Assembly: GCA_902800345.1 (NCBI GenBank)
Contig: CADCDO010000005.1
Location: forward strand, 124,001 to 188,000
DNA: 64,000 nucleotides
From: Fibrobacter succinogenes
GTDB lineage: Bacteria; Fibrobacterota; Fibrobacteria; Fibrobacterales; Fibrobacteraceae
Reading direction: 5' to 3'
In this document: positions 43,860 to 51,476 of the stretch, piece after piece
Position numbering within the stretch: the stretch's first letter is position 1
How the letters are laid out: every line of letters starts with the position of its first letter
Notes under the pieces: generated by a model
Told to the model about the DNA's origin: nothing
What the model saw: the letters and a program-made list of their open reading frames with translations, nothing else
Database searches by the model: none
Position numbers and translations under genes: made by a program

Positions 43860-44651
43860 TTAGGGGTGCATTTCAAACAAACGCACAAATTCCCGATGCA
43901 ACATTTTGTCGCTATACTTATCCTCGGGAGACTGGAGTTCATCCGACGTGTAACCGCTGCGAAGCCCCGTCAAGATTATCTTTCGGACCTGTTCGTCGTA
44001 ACAAAAAATGACACGGAACGTACGGTAGGCAAGCACACCCGTTTTACCGATTTCGTCGATTTCAAGGCGGCGGCGGGTATCGTCAAACGGGCCCCGCACA
44101 AGCTGGATTTCGACAAAGCTCATAATATCGAACGGGGAATTCTTGCGGAGCCATTCGACACGTTCGTCAAACGCAGGCGTCGTTTCTATAGCCCACAAAT
44201 CGCCTTCCTGTTCTTCGACCCAGCCGGCCTTGGCACCGGGGAAAGCATCTGCCATCGGGATGTAGGGCTTGATATCGAGAATCGGCGTTTCGTTCAGTAA
44301 ATCGGCTTCGTCCACGTACAACGTAAGCCCATCAATTTTGAGGAGACGCACACAGCTGAGTCCAACCGGATTCGGACGGTAAGGACTGCGGCTGGCGAAA
44401 GTTCCCACGCGATCACGACCTTTGGGAGGAACCGGCGGGCGCGTCGTCGGGCGCCAGCCTTCGTTTTCGTGAAACTGGAAAATCACCCAGATGCGTTCAA
44501 AGCCGTCCAAGTCGCGGAGCGCCATCTCGAAATTTTGTCCAGGATTCAGCACAATCCGGCCTGGATGCCCAGCAAAAAGGCGCCCCTGCCGAGGAGCGTC
44601 GTACTTATAAACGGCATCGCCATAAAATAAGCCAATAGGGAAAATTTCCAT
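43860..44651 (-). CDS. trmO: tRNA methyltransferase TrmO-like (TsaA/YaeB family)
   Basis: TrmO methylates t6A37 in certain tRNAs. The 263-residue protein begins FPIGLFYGDAVYKYDAPRQG, with RIVLNPGQNFEMALRDL, WVIFQFHENEGW and the family motif RSPYRPNPVGLS near residue 93. An extra C-terminal part of about 100 residues follows, as in other YaeB relatives. The start is 3 nt from the stop of the upstream beta-barrel gene, so coupling is likely. Confidence 0.88.
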   Translation of the reverse strand: MEIFPIGLFYGDAVYKYDAPRQGRLFAGHPGRIVLNPGQNFEMALRDLDGFERIWVIFQFHENEGWRPTTRPPVPPKGRDRVGTFASRSPYRPNPVGLSCVRLLKIDGLTLYVDEADLLNETPILDIKPYIPMADAFPGAKAGWVEEQEGDLWAIETTPAFDERVEWLRKNSPFDIMSFVEIQLVRGPFDDTRRRLEIDEIGKTGVLAYRTFRVIFCYDEQVRKIILTGLRSGYTSDELQSPEDKYSDKMLHREFVRLFEMHP

Positions 44652-44654
44652 AAA

Positions 44655-45200
44655 TTATTTATGAACGTAGGACCCAAACAGAACTATGCCAAGGGTAGTT
44701 TGATTGACCTTGCTTTCCATTGTCACCGAAGATCTATACAAACGAACCCCAATCAGCGCGCCGTTATTAAATCCGGTATCATAAGCAACTGTTAACGCGA
44801 TGGAATACCCTTTTCCATTTTCATTCCGGTAGTAGCTATAGCTATTAGAATTTTCAGCATACGCAAACCCTAAGGTCGTAGACAAATGTAAATGTTCTAC
44901 AGGATAAATGACAAAGCTCGGTCCAATAACTAGGTGGTTATAATTGTTTTTTCCGCCGCCATTTTCAGTAAATTGATTCTCAAACATGCTAAGCTCTCCA
45001 GCGAGCCATGCATTGGGACTTACCTGGCCGCCCACGCGAACACCCAAAGACATTGCAAGGTTATCGCATGATTCACACATTTTGTTTATAGATTCATAGT
45101 CCACTTTTGTGGAACCTGCGCCGACACCGAGCCCGACATCGACATACACGGCAAAGGACTGTACTGCAAGCAGGAACAAAATAAGAATCGCTTTTTTCAT
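44655..45200 (-). CDS. Small outer-membrane beta-barrel-like protein
   Basis: The 181-residue product has a signal peptide (ILILFLLAVQSFAV) and alternating strands beginning VDVGLGVGAGSTKVDYES, with an early Cys pair (CESCD). It ends IVLFGSYVHK. It is related in kind, not closely in sequence, to the B-A-B-A genes downstream. It starts a minus-strand run with TrmO (3-nt gap). Confidence 0.6.
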   Translation of the reverse strand: MKKAILILFLLAVQSFAVYVDVGLGVGAGSTKVDYESINKMCESCDNLAMSLGVRVGGQVSPNAWLAGELSMFENQFTENGGGKNNYNHLVIGPSFVIYPVEHLHLSTTLGFAYAENSNSYSYYRNENGKGYSIALTVAYDTGFNNGALIGVRLYRSSVTMESKVNQTTLGIVLFGSYVHK

Positions 45201-45261
45201 GCTACGCCCCGAGTTTTGTTTAAATCACACTCTTTTTAATATATAAAATTTTACAGCGAGA

Positions 45262-45415
45262 GACTAAGTTTCCCCGCCCACAATTCTTGTCGTTGCCTGG
45301 GTGCAATAGACAAGCATTTTACCTGCATCCGCACAGGACTAACCTACAGAAAGCAACCGTCGGCTTGCGGGATAAAGTCCATGGCAGCGGCTCAAAAATG
45401 CGAAAATAAATTTTC
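45262..45415 (+). other. Candidate structured RNA or prfA leader
   Basis: The region contains a strong hairpin at 45286-45314 (CTTGTC and GACAAG around an inner TTGC/GCAA stem). A second long-range pair joins GGACT (45336) with AGTCC (45376), enclosing a GCAACC/GGcTTGC hairpin. I tested RNase P, SRP, 6S, tmRNA and common riboswitch motifs by eye and found no match. It lies just upstream of prfA; the minus-strand beta-barrel gene starts on the other side. Confidence 0.35.
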
Positions 45416-45444
45416 GAGCTATGTTTTGCCCCGCTCACTTTTTC

Positions 45445-45450
45445 TAAATT
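45445..45450 (+). promoter_or_regulatory. -10-like TAAATT 8 nt before prfA
   Basis: TAAATT ends 8 nt before ATG 45459; no ribosome site is seen. Confidence 0.4.
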
Positions 45451-45458
45451 TTTATTTG

Positions 45459-46526
45459 ATGAAAGAAAAGGCTAAAAAACTCATTGAAAAGTACGAAGAG
45501 CTGGAATCGGAACTCGGAAATCCGGATGTTCTCGGCGACCAGACTCGTTACAACAAAATCCACAAACAGTACAAGGGTATCGAAAAAGCCGTCTTGAAGG
45601 CCAAGGAATACCTGCAGATGATGGACGACCTTGACGAATACAAGGCAGCCCTCGGCGATTCCGACCCCGAGATGGTGGCGATGGCCAAAGCAGAAATTGC
45701 AGAAATCGAAAAGAAGCTCCCCGAAGTGACTGACGAACTGCAAATTTTGATGGTGCCGAAGGATCCGTGGGATTTCCGCAACGCGACGCTCGAAATCCGC
45801 GGTGGCACGGGCGGCGACGAATCGGCGCTTTTTGCAGGCGACCTGTTCCGCATGTACCGCGGCTACTGCGACAAGATGGGCTGGAAGATGACCATCCAGG
45901 ACTTGAGCGAAGGCACGGTGGGCGGCTACAAGGAAATCCGCGTGTTCATCGAAGGCGACAGCGTCTATGGCACGCTCAAGTTCGAAAGCGGCGTTCACCG
46001 CGTGCAGCGCGTGCCGGAAACGGAAACGCAGGGCCGTGTGCATACGTCGGCGGCTACAGTCGCAATTCTCCCGGAAGCAGAAGAAGTCGACGTGGAAATC
46101 CGTGAAGCAGACATCCACATGGACACGTACCGTTCTTCGGGCGCTGGCGGTCAGTACATCAACAAGACGGACTCCGCAGTTCGACTCACGCATATCCCAA
46201 CGGGTGTCGTGGTGAGTTGCCAGACGGAACGAAGCCAGTTGCAGAACAGACTCCACGCCATGGAAATGTTGCGTTCCAAGATTCTCGACGCGGTCATCGC
46301 GAAAAAGGAAAAGGAAGAAGCCGCAAACCGCAAGGCGCTCGTGGGTACCGGCGACCGTTCTGCCAAGATCCGCACTTACAACTATCCGCAGAACCGCGTG
46401 ACCGACCACCGCATTGGCCTCACGGTTTACAACTTGGACAAGGTTGTCACAGGCGAACTTGATGAAATCATCAACGGTCTCCAGATGGCAAACGCCCAGG
46501 AAAAGCTCGGAAAGTTCAACGCTTAA
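45459..46526 (+). CDS. prfA: Peptide chain release factor 1
   Basis: RF1 recognises UAA/UAG and triggers peptidyl-tRNA hydrolysis. ATG 45459 (MKEKAKKLIEKYEELESEL) matches the family N-terminus; an upstream in-frame ATG at 45381 gives a non-homologous start. GGQ lies in SSGAGGQYINKTDSAVRLTH, and the anticodon-like tripeptide region is at about residue 185. The expected partner prmC follows. Length (355) is normal. Confidence 0.97.
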   Translation: MKEKAKKLIEKYEELESELGNPDVLGDQTRYNKIHKQYKGIEKAVLKAKEYLQMMDDLDEYKAALGDSDPEMVAMAKAEIAEIEKKLPEVTDELQILMVPKDPWDFRNATLEIRGGTGGDESALFAGDLFRMYRGYCDKMGWKMTIQDLSEGTVGGYKEIRVFIEGDSVYGTLKFESGVHRVQRVPETETQGRVHTSAATVAILPEAEEVDVEIREADIHMDTYRSSGAGGQYINKTDSAVRLTHIPTGVVVSCQTERSQLQNRLHAMEMLRSKILDAVIAKKEKEEAANRKALVGTGDRSAKIRTYNYPQNRVTDHRIGLTVYNLDKVVTGELDEIINGLQMANAQEKLGKFNA

Positions 46527-46530
46527 AAGA

Positions 46531-46603
46531 TGGCGGGTCGGCGCCCGCCATGACGTGCAAAGAACAACGTCATTGCGAGAGGCGAAGCCCGAAGCAATCC
46601 ACG
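46531..46603. repeat. Two dispersed repeats between prfA and prmC
   Basis: A GGCGGGTCGGCGCCCGCC hairpin is followed by TGACG (46533-46555), which could aid termination but has no U tract. From 46568 to 46603 a CGTCATTGCGAGAGGCGAAG unit then CAATCCA follows; this type is widespread in bacterial intergenic regions (family E). Confidence 0.6.
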
Positions 46604-46623
46604 CTTTTTAGAAGGAAAGTCCA

Positions 46624-47604
46624 ATGCCACAGCAGCAGATGACAGTTCTTGAAATCTTGAACCGCACCAAAGTCTTCTTTGAAAAGAAGGGTATTCCTGA
46701 TGCACGGCTCGATGCCGAGTACATCATCAGCTACGGTCTCAAGATGAAGAACCGCATGGATCTGTACCTGAACTTCGAGAAACCGCTCACGCCAGCGGAG
46801 CTGGACGTGCTTCGCACGATGGTTGCACGCCGTGCAACGCGTGAGCCGCTGCAGCACATCATCGGCGACACGAGCTTCCGCGGGTTCATCATCAAGTGCG
46901 ACCGCAGGGCGCTCATTCCGCGCCCGGAAACGGAATCGCTTGTGGACATGGCGGCAGAAAGCCTCAAGGGTATAGAAAATCCGTTCATCGTTGAAATCGG
47001 CACGGGCACGGGTGCAATCTCGATTTCCTGCGCAAAAGAAATCGCAGGCGCAAAAGTCCTGGCAACAGACATCTCCGAAGACGCTCTCGCCCTTGCACGT
47101 ACAAACGCAGAAGCGAACGGACTCGGCGAGAATCCCGACGCGGCAGGAAGCGCAGCTCCATCGGCGAGTTCGACAGGCTCACCAACCAGCTCAGGAACCT
47201 TACAGTTCGCGCAAGGCGACTTGCTGGATGCCGTGACGACCGACGTTATCGCAAATGCCGTCGGCACCTCGGCGGACTCAGGGACCTTACCTAAAATCGA
47301 CTGCCTTATCGCAAATCTCCCCTATATTCCCGACGGCGAAAAAGACAAGCTCCAACCCGAAGTCGCAAAGTACGACCCAGCACTCGCCTTGTTCGGCGGT
47401 GCAGACGGTCTTGACCTCGTCCGCAAACTTTTAAAGCAAACCGAAGGACGCCTCAAGCCCGGAGCCTCTATTTTGCTCGAAATCGGGTCAGAACAGGGCG
47501 AAATGCTCAAAGATGAAGCCGCCAACTACCCATGGCTAGACATTACAGGCATTCATAAAGACTTTTGCAACAATGTTCGCTTCGTAAGCTACAAGGCGAA
47601 ATAG
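46624..47604 (+). CDS. prmC: Release factor glutamine methyltransferase
   Basis: PrmC methylates the Gln of the GGQ motif in RF1/RF2. The N-terminal helical part is followed by the SAM site EIGTGTGAISI (residues 124-134) and by NLPYIPDGEK (231-240), the NPPY-type motif with Leu at the second position. Two stretches, residues about 169-192 (ENPDAAGSAAPSASSTGSP) and about 210-223, are absent from typical PrmC and share the sequence CTCAGG(A/G)ACCTTAC. They are probably repeat derived and in frame. The gene is next to its substrate's gene. Confidence 0.9.
   Translation: MPQQQMTVLEILNRTKVFFEKKGIPDARLDAEYIISYGLKMKNRMDLYLNFEKPLTPAELDVLRTMVARRATREPLQHIIGDTSFRGFIIKCDRRALIPRPETESLVDMAAESLKGIENPFIVEIGTGTGAISISCAKEIAGAKVLATDISEDALALARTNAEANGLGENPDAAGSAAPSASSTGSPTSSGTLQFAQGDLLDAVTTDVIANAVGTSADSGTLPKIDCLIANLPYIPDGEKDKLQPEVAKYDPALALFGGADGLDLVRKLLKQTEGRLKPGASILLEIGSEQGEMLKDEAANYPWLDITGIHKDFCNNVRFVSYKAK
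47128..47292. repeat. Two related in-frame repeat inserts in prmC
   Basis: The segments (47128-47199 and 47251-47292) each end CTCAGG-ACCTTAC and contain GACAGGCTCA- or GGCGGACTCAGG-like cores (family H). No matching intergenic copy was seen in this window. Confidence 0.55.
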
Positions 47605-47631
47605 TCCTATCCTTAACCCACGGTAGCCAAG

Positions 47632-48372
47632 ATGAAGAAAATCATTCTCGTTCTATTGATGTTATTCTGCTGCGGAACGGCTCTTGCAGAATCCACCGAT
47701 TACTACACTTCGAATTCCGACACGCTTAAACGCACCCCAAGAAGGAGCAGTTTTTACATAAACGGCGGCTTCGGTTTCGACTTTACGCACATCAGCTACA
47801 ACCATGAATACCATGAGCAAAAAGTCAAATATAGCGGTAACGGATTCGGCATCGTGGGAGACCTCTCGCTGGGTTGCCTCATCAAGGAATTCATAGCGGT
47901 TTACGGATCATTCGAAGTCGTCTCCTATGACGGAAAATACGACCTGAAAAATGTCAAGAAAAAGTACAGTTTTATCGATGACGAAATCGACGACATCGCC
48001 TTGCTAGGCGGTATCGGCGTGACCGGGTTCCCTTTTTCGCGCGCCAACAACTTTTCGCAGGGAATTTTCTTTGGCGGTAAATTGCTATTTGGTGCAATCA
48101 TGATGCAGGAGCCCTTCGGAAACTACGACAACTACGACCTCCGCAACTTCTCACAACAAGATAAGGATTATTTTGTAATCGGTTTAGATTTGGAACTCGG
48201 CAAGGACTGGAAAATTTCAGACCGAATATCCATAGGAGTCGCCCTGAGATGGCAGTTCCTCGGAATCGTCTCCGGCGATGACACTCTCGTAGACGACGAT
48301 GACTGGGCAAACTACGAGCATAACCACATGGGAAATTCCGTGCAGTTGATGTTGCGGCTCAACCGGAGATAG
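47632..48372 (+). CDS. Outer-membrane beta-barrel-like protein
   Basis: A signal peptide (LVLLMLFCCGTALAE) is followed by NGGFGFDFTHIS, LDLELGKDWKISDRISIGVAL and the ending LMLRLNRR. The C-terminal half shares the xxGKxW / SIGVGF pattern with the four-gene array at 40.7-43.7 kb, so it is a distant member. It lies 27 nt after prmC, possibly in its transcript, and is followed by a terminator. Confidence 0.65.
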   Translation: MKKIILVLLMLFCCGTALAESTDYYTSNSDTLKRTPRRSSFYINGGFGFDFTHISYNHEYHEQKVKYSGNGFGIVGDLSLGCLIKEFIAVYGSFEVVSYDGKYDLKNVKKKYSFIDDEIDDIALLGGIGVTGFPFSRANNFSQGIFFGGKLLFGAIMMQEPFGNYDNYDLRNFSQQDKDYFVIGLDLELGKDWKISDRISIGVALRWQFLGIVSGDDTLVDDDDWANYEHNHMGNSVQLMLRLNRR

Positions 48373-48445
48373 GGATTGCACCACTCCATTTCTATGCAGG
48401 TACCGTACGGTTCCTCCTTTCGTAAAAAAGACTAATAATTCAGGC

Positions 48446-48472
48446 AACGCGGTTTTCACCGCGTTTTTTTTT
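48446..48472 (+). terminator. Terminator of the prfA-prmC-barrel transcript
   Basis: AACGCGGT pairs with ACCGCGTT, followed by a run of seven T. It overlaps the stop of the convergent small gene. Confidence 0.85.
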
Positions 48473-48695
48473 AGCTGCAGACCGTGCAACCGAGAGCAGA
48501 GAGTACAAACGTTTCGCTTTCGCCCATACGGTAGAACGGAATCAATGCGTCATCGTCGATGGCTGTATCGTCGTTACCGTTCAACTGCATCAGTTCGCCA
48601 ATGCGGCGCTTGAAGATGGAAAAGCCAGAATCCCACGGAGTTTGTTCCGGGATTTCGACTACATGCTTGTTTACCTTTATCATTTTGCGATTCAT
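48471..48695 (-). CDS. Small protein with C-terminal CTVCS, possible peptide precursor
   Basis: AAAGGTG stands properly before ATG 48695. The 74-residue product has a polar N-terminal part with KHVVEIPEQ, a short basic stretch, an acidic section (DDTAIDDDAL), and ends in SALGCTVCS, its only two Cys in a C-X2-C arrangement. Short leader-like N-part plus Cys-ended C-part could suit a modified peptide precursor or a metal site. No tailoring enzyme is nearby. The family is not recognised. Confidence 0.55.
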   Translation of the reverse strand: MNRKMIKVNKHVVEIPEQTPWDSGFSIFKRRIGELMQLNGNDDTAIDDDALIPFYRMGESETFVLSALGCTVCS

Positions 48696-49096
48696 ATTTC
48701 ACCTTTTTGGCGTTCAGTGTTCTTACGAGCACTAATATAGAATCGCCAAATGTCATAAGCTGACATTTTGAGCAGTAGTTGAATTTTTTTCAAAAAAATG
48801 GATGACACACTTATGCAAATTCCGGCTAGGTTCCGGCTCAAGGCCGGAATGACGAAGGAGCCGAGAGTAGCGCGAAAGCTTGCTTTCGTATTACCGAGGC
48901 GAACAAGTCAAGCTTCGAAAAAGAATGACGAAGGAGCCGAGAGTAGCGCGAAAGCTTGCTTTCGTATTACCGAGGCGAACAAGTCAAGCTTCGAAGAAGA
49001 ATGACGAAGGAGCCGAGAGTAGCGCGAAAGTTTGCTTTCGTATTACCGAGGCGAACAAGTCAAGTTTCGAAGAAGAATGACGATGCACAGGAAGCC
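48696..49096. other. Gap with AT-rich promoter DNA and repeats
   Basis: 48696-48810 is AT-rich promoter or leader. Then comes a family F unit (48831-48853), followed by the three-unit 76-bp array. No convincing gene; the frames in the array are repeat shadows. Confidence 0.6.
48851..49078. repeat. Three tandem 76-bp units
   Basis: Units start at 48851, 48927 and 49003. Each has GACGAAGGAGCCGAGAGTAG and a hairpin GCGAAAGCTTGCTTTCGT, plus GGCGAACAAGTCAAG. Only a few substitutions separate them, so expansion is recent. The first is joined to a family F unit. Confidence 0.9.
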
Positions 49097-49525
49097 TTAT
49101 TCTATCACCGTCGCGGTGACCTGTGCGTGTCCAGCCTTGTCCAGCCCAAGGGCCTTCCCCGCCGCTTCGCTCAAGTCCAGCACCCGCTTTTTGACAAACG
49201 GGCCACGGTCATTGACGCGCACCACTACAGATGCGCCAGTTTTCTTGCGTACGATTCTCAGTTTCGTACCGAACGGAAGTGTCCGGTGAGCGCAGGTAAA
49301 GTCATCCTTATCAAAATATTCACCGCTTGCGGTCTTTTTGCCGTCAAAGCCCCGACCATAAAAACTGGCATCGCCCGAGAACGTATAACCGATTTTGGCC
49401 TTCTTCTGAGCATACACAGGCTTTCCGCCCATACGGTCGTAACCCCTACGGTGTGTCGCTCCGCTGCACCCCGAAAAGGCAAACAATGTACAGAGTAAAA
49501 TTACAAAGGAAAGCCGGGCGAACAT
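49097..49525 (-). CDS. RlpA-like lipoprotein (DPBB fold)
   Basis: A lipobox (LFAFSGC) follows the signal peptide. The domain GDASFYGRGFDGKKTASGEYFD, later VVVRVNDRGPF, is the RlpA double-psi barrel, which in several bacteria cleaves denuded peptidoglycan glycans. No SPOR domain is attached; a separate SPOR gene is at 23.7 kb. It starts 8 nt after the TPR lipoprotein gene's stop. Confidence 0.88.
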   Translation of the reverse strand: MFARLSFVILLCTLFAFSGCSGATHRRGYDRMGGKPVYAQKKAKIGYTFSGDASFYGRGFDGKKTASGEYFDKDDFTCAHRTLPFGTKLRIVRKKTGASVVVRVNDRGPFVKKRVLDLSEAAGKALGLDKAGHAQVTATVIE

Positions 49526-49533
49526 GGCGCCCC

Positions 49534-51450
49534 CTATTCAAAATCGTACATACTGTTGTACGTATTCTCTAGGATTTCATCTTCCTTGCTAATGATTTCA
49601 GCCTTTCTTTCTGCGGGCTTGGCATTCAATTCTTCGTAATACTGCCCGGATTTCTTGTCGATATTTTCGATGTTCTGGGCCGTGCGCTTGCGCAAGCGGG
49701 CCAATTCGTCGTCAGTTATCGAAATACGCGTATTGAGCAGGTATGCAGCGCGTTTGCCCCACGGCGTCGCGCCATGCTGATCTCGAAGCGTACGGTAAAT
49801 GGCAACGGCACTATCGAGACGTTCCGGGGACATCTGGAAATAAATAGCCTTCATGTAAAGCGCCTGGATGCCCGACTGCGTCTGCGGATAATCCTTGTAC
49901 AAACTATCAAATGCGAAAAATGCAGTCGCGTAAGCGGAGTCCACCAGGTCCATCTTGGTTACCGGCATCTCGGAAGCCACAGTCCACAAGCTTTCGGCAA
50001 TCATGTAGCGGTCTCTAGCCTCGTCTTCGCGCGTTTTCATCGTGACACGCATACCGAGGTTCGTTTGCGCCTGCTTCGCGTAATCGGTATTCGGGAACTT
50101 TTCGATGATTTCCTTGTACATTTCTTCGGCGGTGTCGGGATCGTTCAGAAACTCGTCATAGACAAACGCCCTTGCATACGAAGCTCGCATGACGCTGGCA
50201 GAATCATTAGAGTTTTCGATTACGTTCGTCAGTCTCGCAATGGCGCTGTCCGCTTCGGAAAGCTTGAGCAAGAAAAGTTCCGCTATCATGAATTCAGTTT
50301 TATAGAACGATTTCATGTCAGGGATGGAATCCTTGCTTTCGAGAAGTTCCTGATTACGGTCGCGCATCGAGATAAGGTTTCTCAAGGCATTGCGGCGTTC
50401 ACGGGACTTGCGGGCATATTCGCTTATGGACCTTGCAATGTAGCTGCTGTCGTAATAGGCCATCGCAAGTTCATAATCCATCTTTTTAGTTTGCTCGTAA
50501 TCGCCCATATTGAAGTAACTACGGGAAGAGGATTCCGTCTTCGGATATTCCGTATTGATCTTGTTAAATATCACGAAAGCGTCGGCGTTACGCCCCGCCA
50601 AAAGCGTGAGTTCACCGATACGGACCAAGTAAAACGGTCGTTTCTTTTCGTATTCCTCGACCTTGTAAAGTTCCTTGAATTCATCGGCAGCCTGCAAATA
50701 CTTTTTATCGTTCGCCAGGCATTCCGCAGACTGCTCGCCAGCCGTCTGGCGTTCGCGCTCGTTCAGGATCTTGATTTCCTTCGCATTGTAATGCTGGTGT
50801 GCCTTGTCCCAACTTTCCATCTTGAAGTAAAGCCCTGCCAAGCGGAAATGCGCCTTGCCCTTCATGTAGGGCGTTCCGCTCGTATCGGCAAGCACGGCCT
50901 CCAAAGCGGCAATCGCCTGCTCGGGCGCTTCCGACTTTTCGTCCAGAAGCGAAAGCAAATTCAGTCCCTGGAAGTAATACGGGTGATCCTTGGACGCCAC
51001 GACGGGTTCCAACGCAAAGCGACTGATATTGTATTCCTGGTTGCGGTAGAGGCAATAGGCACGCTGGTATTCTACTGCACGCATGGAATCGTTGTCAGCA
51101 AAATAGCGTTCATATTCATCGTACTTGACGATAGCCTTGGGCCAGTCGGCCTTGTGCCTGTAGGATTCCGCGATGAGGAACACTGCTTCGGCGGTACGTT
51201 TCTTGTTGTCCGGGAAACGCTCCAGCACGCGGGAACCTTTTTCGATTATTTTTTCATACTTTTGCGATTCTTCGCTGCCCGGATAGGACTGAGTCTCGTC
51301 CGGGACGCTATCCAGACGAGCCGTACGCAATTCGGTCGCTTCGTCGTAGAGCCTTTCCGCATTGAACATGTGATTCAGATATGCACAACACGTGCAACCA
51401 TCCAACAGGGCGACAAACAGGAACAGCGCTATAAAACGACCTAAAAACAT
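49534..51450 (-). CDS. Large TPR lipoprotein
   Basis: ATG 51450 (MFLGRFIALFLFVALLDGC) was chosen; it gives a signal peptide and lipobox LLDGC. Many TPR-like helical repeats run from about residue 75 to 590, recalling BamD/YbgF-type proteins, though longer. A polar tail follows. It probably sits on the periplasmic side of the outer membrane as a scaffold. In a same-strand run between another TPR protein and RlpA. Confidence 0.7.
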   Translation of the reverse strand: MFLGRFIALFLFVALLDGCTCCAYLNHMFNAERLYDEATELRTARLDSVPDETQSYPGSEESQKYEKIIEKGSRVLERFPDNKKRTAEAVFLIAESYRHKADWPKAIVKYDEYERYFADNDSMRAVEYQRAYCLYRNQEYNISRFALEPVVASKDHPYYFQGLNLLSLLDEKSEAPEQAIAALEAVLADTSGTPYMKGKAHFRLAGLYFKMESWDKAHQHYNAKEIKILNERERQTAGEQSAECLANDKKYLQAADEFKELYKVEEYEKKRPFYLVRIGELTLLAGRNADAFVIFNKINTEYPKTESSSRSYFNMGDYEQTKKMDYELAMAYYDSSYIARSISEYARKSRERRNALRNLISMRDRNQELLESKDSIPDMKSFYKTEFMIAELFLLKLSEADSAIARLTNVIENSNDSASVMRASYARAFVYDEFLNDPDTAEEMYKEIIEKFPNTDYAKQAQTNLGMRVTMKTREDEARDRYMIAESLWTVASEMPVTKMDLVDSAYATAFFAFDSLYKDYPQTQSGIQALYMKAIYFQMSPERLDSAVAIYRTLRDQHGATPWGKRAAYLLNTRISITDDELARLRKRTAQNIENIDKKSGQYYEELNAKPAERKAEIISKEDEILENTYNSMYDFE

Positions 51451-51476
51451 ACAGACACAAAATAGATATTTACGAG

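Noticed and set aside
43751..43942. N-terminal extension of the type B copy 1 barrel gene
   Set aside because: It overlaps TrmO and precedes the signal peptide; the start at 43750 matches the paralogue.
45262..45415. RNase P, SRP, 6S or tmRNA gene
   Set aside because: Only one short block resembles RNase P; the remaining universal blocks and tRNA-like ends are missing, and the gap is too short for most of these.
45381..45458. Earlier start for prfA
   Set aside because: The extra 26 residues do not match RF1; the family N-terminus begins at 45459.
48851..49078. CRISPR array
   Set aside because: Whole 76-bp units are repeated with no unique spacers and no cas genes are present.
49774..51444. 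556-residue plus-strand frame opposite the TPR lipoprotein gene
   Set aside because: Lies antisense to a gene with signal peptide, lipobox and TPR pattern; composition is typical of a shadow frame.
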